DNA of 64,000 bases from Candidatus Sabulitectum silens (GTDB lineage: Bacteria; Fermentibacterota; Fermentibacteria; Fermentibacterales; JCC-6). The notes beneath the pieces are model-generated. The model was not told where the DNA came from. It saw nothing but the letters and a program-made list of their open reading frames with translations, and ran no database searches. The stretch is taken from positions 1 to 64,000 of the forward strand of contig MJAN01000013.1 of NCBI GenBank assembly GCA_001875255.1, written 5' to 3'. This document shows, piece after piece, positions 1-8,282 of this stretch. A program made the position numbers and the translations under genes. Numbering within the stretch: position 1 is the stretch's first letter; each line of letters opens with the position of its first letter.

Positions 1-2
1 AT

Positions 3-1048
3 GATTCCTCAGGTGCTGAGATTTGGACCAGGATCTATGACTGGTCGGACTCCGCAGATGAGTACGCTCGCTCAGTATGTCAAACTCCGGATGGCGGGTA
101 CGGAATATGCGGATTCATTGATCCCCCTGAAGGCATGGATATTGCCTGGATCCTCCGCACTGACTCCCAGGGAGACACTCTCTGGACCAGGGAGTGGGGA
201 TATACCAGCTGGGCTACAGCTGTAGAGATCCTCTACCTTGATAACGGACTCACTGTTTTCGCTCAAGGGAACACACCTTCAACGCCAGGCGGACCTCATC
301 TGCTCAGATATGACATGGATGGGAACCTTCTCTGGGAAACTGACTTCCCTGACTGGCCAGCCTATAGTGCCCAGGCCATGTGTGAGGCCTCAGACGGCGG
401 GTTGCTGCTGATGGACAACTACTGGCCCAGAATCGTGCATACCTCGTATACCGGGGAACCTGAATGGTGGTTCTGGCCGCCGGGGGGAAACCAGCCCTAC
501 AGTTCCTCTCTAAGCACAACCATGGATGGGGGAATACTCTACAGCGGCGACATAAGGGGTGAACCTGACTCCAGGGGCGTATGCGGTGTGATAGCCAGAT
601 TCGACTCACACGGGGAAGATCTGTGGCACGACTTCATCTATGATCATTCCTGCGATGCTATTTACTCGGCAACCCAGTTATCCCAGGGAGGATACATTGC
701 TGCAGGGCGTTCATACATTTCCGGATCAGGTTATCGGGCTTCCTGATCAAGTACGCCCCTGAGCTTGGTATCGGTGAAGATCCCTCCTCATTGTCCCTGG
801 AGCTTTCCCCCAACCCATGCAGTTCAGTGCTGTCGGTGAACTTTACCCTTCCCGAAGAGGGCAATGTTTCCCTAATGGTGTTCGACCTCGGGGGCAGGCT
901 TGTCTCCACCGTTGCCCATGGTGAGTTCCCTGCGGGAAGCAGTACGGTGCAGTGGTCCGTTCCCGGGGAGCTTTCCTCGGGATGCTATCTTGTGCAGTAC
1001 AGTTGTGATTCGGGTTCAGTTACGGAGTCGGTGGTTCTGATCCAATAG
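3..1048 (+). CDS. Exported protein with C-terminal sorting (FlgD/T9SS-like) domain, 5' end outside window
   Basis: The frame is open from the left edge, so the start is missing. The body is rich in short glycine, aspartate and tryptophan repeats such as 'DGGYGICG', 'DGGLLLMD' and 'DGGILYSGD', as in delta-60/PQQ-like beta-propeller proteins. The last ~85 residues are a typical C-terminal sorting or FlgD-like Ig domain ('LSPNPCSS', 'VFDLGGRLV', 'GCYLVQY'), known from FCB-group secreted proteins. One frameshift lies near 730: reading passes from the frame ending at 746 into the frame holding 'GFLIKYAPE' and ends with TAG at 1046-1048. I infer a secreted or surface protein of unknown target. The shift is probably an assembly error, because the domain downstream is intact. 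Confidence 0.75.
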
Positions 1049-1052
1049 GTGT

Positions 1053-1129
<77 letters not shown>

Positions 1130-1170
1130 ACAAGAAGAGATGTTAAGGGGACATGCTTCCATGTCCCCCC

Positions 1171-1246
1171 TGGTACGCCCCCCGGGACTCGAACCCGGAA
1201 CCCACGGATTAAGAGTCCGTTGCTCTGCCAATTGAGCCAGGGACGC
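1171..1246 (-). tRNA. tRNA-Lys (anticodon CTT)
   Basis: On the minus strand the acceptor GCGTCCC pairs with GGGGCGT (two wobble pairs), then discriminator A and CCA. The anticodon loop is CTCTTAA, so the anticodon is CTT (codon AAG). The T-loop is TTCGAGTC. It lies 41 bases upstream of tRNA-Arg in the same transcript direction. Confidence 0.95.
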
Positions 1247-1250
1247 GTTG

Positions 1251-1327
1251 TGGGGTGGGAGACCGGGCTCGAACCGGCGACCACCTGAGCCACAGTCAGG
1301 GGCTCTGCCAACTGAACTACTCCCACC
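1251..1327 (-). tRNA. tRNA-His (anticodon GTG)
   Basis: On the minus strand the acceptor GTGGGAG pairs with CTCCCAC and is followed by C73 and CCA. An extra G at -1 opposite C73 is the histidine identity element. The anticodon loop CTGTGGC gives GTG. It is the first gene of the three-tRNA cluster, only four bases from tRNA-Lys. Confidence 0.95.
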
Positions 1328-1424
1328 ACTGAGGTGCCCCAATTCTAAATACGCCGTCTTTGTTCGTCAACCTTCCCCTGGCCAGTCTTGACGAAGGGAG
1401 TGCCTTGGAGTAAGTAACACTATC

Positions 1425-1876
1425 ATGAAATGTCCAAGATGCGCCAACAGCAACGACAGGGTGATAGACTCCCGATCGGTGAAGGAAGGCCGGGCTACCC
1501 GGCGAAGGCGGGAGTGCAACGAATGCGGCTATCGCTTCACCACCTACGAGTACATTGAAACAAGCTATCCCACGGTGAAGAAGAAGAACGGTCAGCGTGA
1601 GCCCTTCGACCCGGCCAAACTGGAGAAGGGCATAGCCCGCTCATGCGAGAAGCGCCCGGTTTCCATGGACCAGATCAAGGAGATCGTAGAGCAGACGATT
1701 GCCAGGATCACCGAAGAATACCCCGATGAAGTGGACGCGGGTTTCATCGGCGAGTGCGTCATGGAGTTCCTCCAGCATGTGGATCAGGTGGCCTATGTGA
1801 GGTTCGCCAGCGTTTACAGACAGTTCAGGGATGTTCCCAGTTCCGGGAGGAACTCGACAAGCTTCTCAAGGGCTGA
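1425..1876 (+). CDS. nrdR: Transcriptional repressor NrdR
   Basis: NrdR is a zinc-ribbon/ATP-cone repressor of ribonucleotide reductase genes. The N-terminus holds the zinc ribbon CPRC...CNECGYRFTT (residues 3-38), with the basic 'RATRRRREC' stretch. The ATP-cone follows from about residue 49 ('VKKKNGQREPFD'). The assembled frame runs on to 1985, but a base is missing in the CCC at 1836-1838. Restoring it gives the normal end (YRQFRDV, then QFREELDKLLKG) with TGA at 1874-1876 and 150 residues, the usual family length. No ribonucleotide reductase gene is in the window, so its targets lie elsewhere. Confidence 0.93.
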
Positions 1877-1894
1877 ACGGACAGCTCCTTTTTT
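1869..1894 (+). terminator. Intrinsic terminator of nrdR
   Basis: GGGCTG (1870-1875) and CAGCTCC (1882-1888) form a short stem with one bulged T, followed by six T residues (1889-1894). The hairpin overlaps the corrected nrdR stop codon, which supports that stop over the longer uncorrected frame. Confidence 0.6.
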
Positions 1895-1954
1895 GTATAT
1901 TCAGCGAATCCAGGTTCATTATGGGGTTCCGGTTTTCCAACCGTGGCGTCATTA

Positions 1955-1983
1955 TTGTTTAAGTGAATGTATTGCAATAAGAT
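1955..1983 (+). promoter_or_regulatory. Possible sigma-70-type promoter of the rnf operon
   Basis: TTGTTT (1955-1960), a 17-base spacer and TAAGAT (1978-1983) lie 27 bases before rnfC. The region follows the nrdR terminator and is AT-rich compared with its surroundings. This is a motif match by eye only. Confidence 0.35.
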
Positions 1984-2009
1984 AATGTTAACACAAACAC
2001 TGGAGGAAC

Positions 2010-3322
2010 ATGAGCAAGGTAAGAAGCTTTGCCGGCGGAACCCACCCTCCCGGGAACAAGGAGCTGGCCAGCGGTGCTGCCGTGGTGACCATTCCCGCCC
2101 CCGAGGTGGTAACCGTTCCTCTCTGTCAGCATCTTGGAGCTCCGTCGAAACCGGTGGTGAAACCCGGCGACGAAGTGAAAAAAAGGTTCTGTCATCGGAG
2201 AGCAGAACGGTTTCATAAGCCTTCCGACCCATTCACCTGTGAACGGCAAGGTACTCAGGGTCGAGAGCGTTCCAATGCCCCACATGCGCAGCGGTCCCGC
2301 GGTGGTTATCAGGACCGGTTCCGAGGATGGTCCCGGGGTTTATGAACCCATTGAGAACTGGAACGACGCGGAGCCGTCGCTGCTCATCCAGCGGATCCGG
2401 GACGCAGGGGTGTGCGGAATGGGTGGAGCCTCATTCCCCACCTATGTCAAACTGTCACCCCCCGAAGGGGTGAAGATCGACCATCTGATAATTAACGGTG
2501 TTGAATGCGAGCCCTATCTCACCGCCGATCACCGACTGATGATGGAGCGGCCCGACGACCTCATCGCCGGTATGAAAATGATCGCACATGTACTCGGCGT
2601 GAAGGAGCCCAGCATAGGTATCGAGGTCAACAAGCCCGATGCCATAGAGCTGCTCTCCGGAAGGGGTGTCAGGGTCATTCCTCTGAAGGTTCAGTATCCC
2701 AGGGCGCCGAGAAACAGCTGATCGACGCGGTGACCGGCCGGGAGGTACCCGCCGGAGGTCTGCCCCTTAATGTGGGGTGGTGGTGCAGAACGTGGGGACC
2801 TGTGCGGCGGTGGCCGACGCGGTTCTTCGGGGAATGCCTTCCATACGGAGAATTACAACTGTTTCCGGCCGGGGAGTGGCGTCTCCCGGTAACTTCGATG
2901 TCTGCGTCGGGACCCCGGTGGCGAACCTCATTGCCGCCGCGGGGGGTTATACCGATGCGGTCCAGAGGCTGATCGGTGGTGGCCCCATGATGGGAATGGC
3001 GCTGTTCACCGATTCCGTTCCTGTTACCAAGGGCACCAGCGGAATACTTGCCCTTACACCTGAAGAGGTCCGGGATACCTCCGAGGGGCCCTGTATCAGG
3101 TGCGGCAAATGTGTGGACGCCTGCCCCCTCAGGCTGGTTCCCAGCATCATAGGGAACGCTTCTGAATACGAGATGTGGGAAGAGGCGGAGAAGGCCGGTG
3201 CCCTGAACTGCATGGCCTGTGGAACCTGCAGCTATGTATGCCCCGCTGGCAGGTACCTGGTCCATCGTATCAAACGGGCGCAGAACGAGATTCGCGCCCT
3301 CAAGCGTGCGAGGGAGGCATAA
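2010..3322 (+). CDS. rnfC: Rnf complex subunit RnfC (NADH-side subunit)
   Basis: RnfC is the peripheral subunit of the ion-pumping ferredoxin:NAD oxidoreductase that binds NAD(H) and flavin. ATG at 2010 follows GGAGG (2002-2006). The N-terminus shows 'GGTHPPGNKELASG', then the glycine-rich 'CGMGGASFPTYVKL' and 'GVECEPYLTADHRLM'. Two ferredoxin motifs close the protein (CIRCGKCVDACP, CMACGTCSYVCP). Three frameshifts split it: an extra A in the run 2178-2184, a lost C at 2698-2700 and a lost G at 2774-2777. Corrected length is about 437 residues, normal for the family. It is the first gene of rnfCDGEAB, and its stop overlaps the rnfD start. Confidence 0.92.
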
Positions 3323-4404
3323 TGGCTGAGAAAAGAACATTCGATGTAGCCGTCTCACCGCATGTTGGCTCTTCACAGACCACGAAAAGGGTCATGTGGG
3401 ATGTGGTGATAGCCCTTATTCCAGCCCTTATCGCGGCATTCTGGTTCTTCGGCCCCAGGGCGCTCATGCTTGTTGCCGTCAGTGTGCTTGCCGCAGTGGC
3501 CACCGAGTGGCTCTGCCTGAAGTTCATGAAGAGGCCGGTTAACTTCGCCTTCGACGGCAGTGCAGTGGTAACCGGAATACTCCTGGCGTACAATGTGCCG
3601 CCGGGGGTCCCATGGTGGATCCCCGTTCTGGGCAGCGCCTTTGCCATCGCAGTGGCCAAGCAGGCCTTCGGCGGTCTTGGGCACAACATCGTGAATCCGG
3701 CTCTGCTGGGCAGGGCTTTTCTGGTGGCAAGCTTTCCCGTTCTCATGACCGCCGGGTGGATAGCTCCCATGGAATGGAAGGACGGCCAGCGGATCGATGT
3801 TCAGGCATCCGGCGTTGCAACCGCCGAACTCAGCCGCTTCGGAGAGCTGGACGCCTTTACCGGCGCCACTCCACTGAATGTGCTGAAACAGACCTTTGAC
3901 TGGGAGGAAGATCCCGGCAGGGCAACCGAGGTAAGGTCAATGCTCTATTCAAGGAATACCCTGAGGAATCTCTTCATGGGAAGAATAGGGGGCTGCATAG
4001 GGGAGACCAGCGCGATCATGCTCCTTCTCGGCGCTCTGTATCTGATCCTCAGGGGCGTTCTAGAGCTGAGGACTGCCAATAAGCTACCTGGGATCGGTGG
4101 CCCTCTTCGCCTGGCTTTTCGGCGGCCAGGGGTGGTTCCAGGGCAATCCCCTTTTCCACCTTTTCGCCGGGGGGTCATTCTGGGCGGATTCTTCATGGTA
4201 ACCGACATGGTTACCACACCTGTCACGAAGCGGGGAAGGGTCATCTTCGGCGTGGGAGCCGGGCTTCTCACCATGGTCATCCGCCGGTGGGGCGGATACC
4301 CCGAGGGCTGCAGCTATTCCATTCTGCTCATGAACCTGGCTACCCCCCTTATCGACAGATACACAAGGCCGGCATCATTCGGGGAGGTGAAGAAGAATGG
4401 GTGA
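3322..4404 (+). CDS. rnfD: Rnf complex subunit RnfD (membrane, covalent FMN)
   Basis: RnfD is an integral membrane subunit that carries a covalently bound FMN. The start is ATG at 3322, overlapping the rnfC stop (TAATG). Several membrane helices are visible, with the conserved 'GGLGHNIVNPALLGR' and 'FTGATPL', where Thr183 is the expected flavin attachment site. The frame looks intact at 360 residues, but two compensating shifts are hidden in it. Between about 4078 and 4170 the family-like sequence ('SYLGSVALFAWLFGG') is in another frame, and the printed frame gives an unlikely arginine/proline-rich stretch. The second shift is at the G-run 4169-4174. So about 30 residues of the literal translation are wrong. 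Confidence 0.92.
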   Translation: MAEKRTFDVAVSPHVGSSQTTKRVMWDVVIALIPALIAAFWFFGPRALMLVAVSVLAAVATEWLCLKFMKRPVNFAFDGSAVVTGILLAYNVPPGVPWWIPVLGSAFAIAVAKQAFGGLGHNIVNPALLGRAFLVASFPVLMTAGWIAPMEWKDGQRIDVQASGVATAELSRFGELDAFTGATPLNVLKQTFDWEEDPGRATEVRSMLYSRNTLRNLFMGRIGGCIGETSAIMLLLGALYLILRGVLELRTANKLPGIGGPLRLAFRRPGVVPGQSPFPPFRRGVILGGFFMVTDMVTTPVTKRGRVIFGVGAGLLTMVIRRWGGYPEGCSYSILLMNLATPLIDRYTRPASFGEVKKNG

Positions 4405-4999
4405 GATATTCAAGCTCGGTTTCATTCTAATGTTCATAGCGGTGATAGCCGCGGCTTCTCTTGGATATGTGAACTCCATTACCGAACCCATAATCGCCGC
4501 CCAGAAGGAACAGGCAAAGCTTGATGCCATGATAGACGTGGCAACCAGCCTGGCCACCGGCGTGCTCACCTTCGACAGCCTTTCCGTACCTGAACTGGCG
4601 AACCCCTACGCCGGGGTTGATGAAACCCTTGCCGTGGTTTCAGTATCCGATTCCACAGGAAACCGGCTGGGCTACATCTTCGTGGCCTACGGCAGGGGAT
4701 ACTCCAGTACCATACAGACAATGGTGGCGGTGGATCCCGAGGGTATCGTCACCGGCACATCCATACTCTTTCAGCAGGAGACACCGGGTCTCGGGGCCAA
4801 TGTGGCCAGCCCGGAGAAGTTCCTCTATCAATTTGCCGGCAATGATGCAGGCTCGCTGCTCCTTTCAAAGGACGGCGGCACGCTGGACGCCATAACGGGA
4901 AGCACCATTACGTCCCGGGCGGTAACCGATTCGGTTCGGGAAGGGCTTCAGGCCCTGGCCGATGCCGGCCTCATTCCCGGGGAAGGAGGTGCACTGTGA
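4397..4999 (+). CDS. rnfG: Rnf complex subunit RnfG (periplasmic-side flavoprotein)
   Basis: RnfG is a single-span membrane-anchored flavoprotein of the Rnf complex. It has 200 residues, with an N-terminal membrane helix (residues 5-25, 'LGFILMFIAVIAAASLGYV') and an FMN-binding domain. The motif 'ETPGLGANV' and the attachment motif 'TGSTITS' (Thr172 as the expected FMN-bound residue, compare SGATxTS) are both present. The gene overlaps the rnfD end by eight bases and is unbroken. Its position between D and E matches the rnfCDGEAB order of Thermotoga and acetogenic clostridia. Confidence 0.93.
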   Translation: MGEIFKLGFILMFIAVIAAASLGYVNSITEPIIAAQKEQAKLDAMIDVATSLATGVLTFDSLSVPELANPYAGVDETLAVVSVSDSTGNRLGYIFVAYGRGYSSTIQTMVAVDPEGIVTGTSILFQQETPGLGANVASPEKFLYQFAGNDAGSLLLSKDGGTLDAITGSTITSRAVTDSVREGLQALADAGLIPGEGGAL

Positions 5000-5604
5000 G
5001 CGCCATGGGTGAGCTGACGAAGGGTTTCTTCAGGGAGAACCCGGTCTTTAAACAGGCACTTGGAATGTGTCCCTTCCTGGCCGTTACAAGCAGTGTCGAG
5101 AACGCTCTCGGAATGGGAGCCGCCGCCACATTCGTACTTGTGGCGTCCAACTTCCTTGTCTCTCTTTTCAGGAAGGCAATACCGGCGAAGGTTCGAATTC
5201 CCGCCTACATAGTGATAATTGCCACCTTCGTGACCCTTGTGGACCTTCTCATGAACGCCTATCTGCCCTCCCTTCACCAGAGCCTGGGGATCTTCATTCC
5301 CCTGATAGTGGTGAACTGCATCATACTCGGACGGGCCGAGGGTTTCGCCAACAAGAACAGTGTTTCCCATTCGATCCTCGATGGCATCGGAATGGGCATA
5401 GGCTTCACCATAGCAATGGTGATAATGGCAACCTTCAGGGAAATACTCGGGAACGGAAGCTGGCTGAATGTCAACCTCCTTGGGAAAGCCTACGAGAACC
5501 AGCCCCTCCTCATCGCCATCCTGGCTCCAGGGGCCTTCATTCTCATGGGTTTCATACTGGGCTTTTTCAACATAATGGAAAAGCGTAAGGGAGGTGCGAA
5601 ATGA
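4996..5604 (+). CDS. rnfE: Rnf complex subunit RnfE
   Basis: RnfE is a six-helix membrane subunit, paired with RnfA in the core of the complex. The sequence 'NPVFKQALGMCPFLAVTSS' near the N-terminus contains the family cysteine that takes part in the intramembrane iron-sulfur site. Hydrophobic helices fill the 202 residues. The start is GTG at 4996, overlapping the rnfG stop, or ATG at 5005 in the same frame. The gene is unbroken and overlaps rnfA by four bases. Confidence 0.92.
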   Translation: MSAMGELTKGFFRENPVFKQALGMCPFLAVTSSVENALGMGAAATFVLVASNFLVSLFRKAIPAKVRIPAYIVIIATFVTLVDLLMNAYLPSLHQSLGIFIPLIVVNCIILGRAEGFANKNSVSHSILDGIGMGIGFTIAMVIMATFREILGNGSWLNVNLLGKAYENQPLLIAILAPGAFILMGFILGFFNIMEKRKGGAK

Positions 5605-6244
5605 CACCGGCGATCCTCTTATCTGTGATAGCCGCGGCCCCTGAAGGGGGCGAACCCTCCTTCAGCGTGGCCAGAATGATGGCAATAATCATATCGGCGA
5701 TATTCGTGAACAACTTCGTTCTCATGAGATTCCTGGGAATATGCCCATTCCTGGGCGTGTCGAAGCAGCTGGACAGCGCGGTGGGCATGGGGGCTGCGGT
5801 TATCTTCGTGATGGTCCTTGCCTCCCTCGGTTCATATCTGGTTTACCACAATGTGCTGGTGGTCCATGAAATGGTATACCTGAGGACCATTTCATTCATC
5901 ATCATCATTGCCGGGCTGGTGCAGCTGGTGGAAATGATCCTCCAGAAGTTCAGCCCCGCCCTTTACGATGCACTGGGTATCTACCTGCCACTGATAACCA
6001 CCAACTGCGCCATCCTCGGCGTTGCGGTGATTAACATCGAAGAGAAGTTCAGTCTGGGCTACGCCCTGATCCACTCGGTTGCCGCGGGGATAGGCTTTAC
6101 CCTTGCGCTGGTGCTAATGGCGGGTCTCGGGAGAGAATGGAAACATCCAATGTTCCCGAATCCCTCAGGGGGCTGCCAATCGCTTTCCTCATCGCCGGGG
6201 CCATGTCAATAGCCTTCCTCGGCTTCGCCGGGCTTGGGGGTTAG
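5601..6244 (+). CDS. rnfA: Rnf complex subunit RnfA
   Basis: RnfA is the second six-helix core membrane subunit, homologous to RnfE with inverted topology. 'VNNFVLMRFLGICPFLGVS' is the family signature with its membrane cysteine. A base is missing at the GGG near 6129-6131. Read through that point, the protein continues 'RMETSNVPESLRGLPIAF' and ends with TAG at 6242-6244, about 214 codons in all. The literal frame instead stops at 6212 with an unrelated tail. It lies three bases before rnfB. Confidence 0.92.
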
Positions 6245-6247
6245 AAT

Positions 6248-7296
6248 ATGTCAATACTCATAGCACAGACGGCACTGATACTCACCGCCCAGTCACCTGA
6301 AATCGCTTCGGCGGTTGCGGGTCCGGCGATCGTAATGGGTTCCATCGGTCTCATTCTGGGCCTGGGGCTTGCCTTTGCCGCCAAGAAGTTCGCCGTTGAG
6401 AAGGATCCCAGGGTTGAAGCCATAGAGAATGTCCTCCCCGGCGCCAACTGCGGAGGGTGCGGCTTTCCGGGCTGTGCCGCCTTCGCCATTGCCGTGGTGG
6501 AGGGCCGGGCACCTGTCAGCGGCTGCACGGCGGCAAGCGGTTCCGTAAACTCCGAGATCGCCAGTATTATGGGGGCGGAGGTCACTGAGAAGGAAAAGGA
6601 AACAGCGGTGGTTCTCTGCAACGGAGGCAAATCCGCCGTTAACGCCTTCGACTACCATGGCCCTGAAAGCTGCAAGTCCGCCATGCTCCTGATGGGTGGT
6701 CAGAAGGCCTGCACCTACGGCTGCCTCGGTTTCGCCGACTGCGTTTCAGTCTGCCCCTTCGACGCCATGGAAATGGGGGAGAACGGCATTCCCCTCATTG
6801 ATACGGAAAAATGCGTGGCCTGCGGGAAGTGCGTGGAGGAATGCCCGAGGAACATCATCACCCTCTGGCCGGATAACCGGAAGGTGATCGTGTCCTGCTC
6901 CAGCCGGGACAAGGGCGGCATCGCCAGGAAGGCATGCTCAGTTGCCTGCATCGGCTGCGGCAAATGTGAAAAGGTGTGCCCGTTGACGCCATCGTTGTCG
7001 AGGATTACCTGGCCAGGATCAACCCGGAGAAGTGCATAAACTGCGGTCTCTGCGCCACGGAATGCCCCACCGGGGCCATACTCGACGGCATTCCGGTTCG
7101 GCCAAAGGCATACATCGACACCTCATGCATCGGCTGCACCCTCTGCACCCGTGTCTGTCCCACCGACGCCATAGAGGGGAACCTCAAGGAAAAGCACGAG
7201 GTCATCCCGGAGAAATGCATCGGATGCGGTCAGTGCGTGGAGAAGTGTCCCAAGAAATCAATAAGGATGATGGGCGGGGTCCTTTCCCAGCAGTGA
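6248..7296 (+). CDS. rnfB: Rnf complex subunit RnfB (multi-cluster ferredoxin-type subunit)
   Basis: RnfB accepts electrons from ferredoxin. It has a short N-terminal membrane helix (residues 25-45), a four-cysteine cluster domain ('NCGGCGFPGC'), and then a long ferredoxin-like part. I count six CxxC-type cluster motifs after residue ~150: CTYGCLGFADC, CVACGKC, CIGCGKC, CINCGLC, CIGCTLC and CIGCGQC. A lost G near 6982 ('CP' then 'VDAI') breaks the frame between the third and fourth. Corrected length is about 349 residues, longer than the short proteobacterial RnfB and like the clostridial or Thermotoga type. It is the last gene of the operon. Confidence 0.93.
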
Positions 7297-7300
7297 TACC

Positions 7301-7321
7301 AGGGGCGCCCCGGGCGCCCCT
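7301..7321. terminator. Hairpin between convergent rnfB and the minus-strand membrane gene
   Basis: AGGGGCGCCC and GGGCGCCCCT form a perfect ten-base-pair GC-rich stem around a single central base. It lies five bases after the rnfB stop and five before the stop of the facing gene, so it can serve both strands. There is no clear T-tract. Confidence 0.6.
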
Positions 7322-7325
7322 CCAA

Positions 7326-8141
7326 CTATTGTTCTTCTTCTTTGCCGGGGTAATCAGGGTAGTGTTCCTTCAGGCAGTCCGGGCACAGGGCATGGGAGAA
7401 CCTGGCGTCGGTTCGGTTGTGTATGTACTGGTCAACCGCCTGCCAGTAGCCTTCGTCATCCCTGATCTTTTTGCAGTGCAGGCAGATGGGAAGAATTCCC
7501 TGAAGTGTCTTGATCTCCCTGATGGAGTTGTTCAGCTTTTCTATGGCCAGGTCCTTTTCTGAACTGGATTCCTGAAGCCTTTTATGGATGGTGTGACGAA
7601 GCACCTCTATGACCACCGAGAGGCTTGTGAGAACCAGATATACAGCGATTATCCGTACCTGAAAATTGAAGGGGTACTCACCGGTTACCAAGGGGTGCCC
7701 CTGAAGGGCGAAGAGCACCATTACCCCTGCCAGGAGCAGGAGGCTGGCCATTAAGCCCTTTCCTGTTCCCATCAGGAAAACCGCCACCCCGGGAAATATG
7801 AGTATCCAGAGAATGCCAGTGTTGTTGATCCCGCCCTGGGCGGTGAGCAGCAGGAAAAAGACACAGAGCACCACCACGGCGAACCTCACAGGTTTGCCCA
7901 GGTCGTCGGCCCTGCGGGTGTAAACGAATAGAACCCCCTGTATGGCAAAAAGCAGGAAATCGATCATTCCCAGGAAGGTGTTGCCCTCAATGAAGGCCAC
8001 TGTTCCCAGCATACCCGTGAAGAAGATCCCGGGAACCATCAGTGAGTTCAGTATGAGGACCTTTCGGAGTTCGTCGATATCTCCGGTTCTCTTCCTGCCC
8101 CCGGCGGCAATGTTCCAGAGAAGCTTCTTTATGTTCATCAC
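7326..8141 (-). CDS. Membrane sensor-like protein with C-terminal CxxCKKIRDD motif
   Basis: The protein has 271 residues. Residues 30-185 hold about six hydrophobic helices (for example 'GILWILIFPGVAVFLMG', 'IIAVYLVLTSLSVVIEV'). A probable coiled coil follows ('SSSEKDLAIEKLNNSIREIKTL'), then 'LPICLHCKKIRDDEGYW' and a second cysteine pair 'CPDC'. This tail (CxxCKKIRDDxGYW...FSHxxCPxC) is often seen at the end of bacterial sensor, PAS and response-regulator proteins and may bind a metal. There is no kinase or cyclase domain, so it is a stand-alone version. It faces rnfB and diverges from selA. Function unknown. Confidence 0.75.
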   Translation of the reverse strand: MMNIKKLLWNIAAGGRKRTGDIDELRKVLILNSLMVPGIFFTGMLGTVAFIEGNTFLGMIDFLLFAIQGVLFVYTRRADDLGKPVRFAVVVLCVFFLLLTAQGGINNTGILWILIFPGVAVFLMGTGKGLMASLLLLAGVMVLFALQGHPLVTGEYPFNFQVRIIAVYLVLTSLSVVIEVLRHTIHKRLQESSSEKDLAIEKLNNSIREIKTLQGILPICLHCKKIRDDEGYWQAVDQYIHNRTDARFSHALCPDCLKEHYPDYPGKEEEQ

Positions 8142-8282
8142 CCTTTCCCGTCCTGCCGGTTACTATTATAAACATACCCCGATAGAGCGTCCTCCGTTCC
8201 TTTGCACTTGCCCTGTTACAGCCTTCGTTCTATTCTTCACCTGTTGTAAGGGAATAACAAACTTTTCTTGTTTGGAGACGAT

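Noticed and set aside
1877-1985. Longer NrdR form ending at 1985
   Set aside because: The extra tail has no family similarity and runs over a terminator. The corrected frame ends at 1876 with the normal C-terminus.
2675-3376. Antisense frame across rnfC (233 codons), also the one at 11567-12403 across ugd
   Set aside because: Both overlap unmistakable genes on the other strand. Their sequences are low-complexity mirror products.
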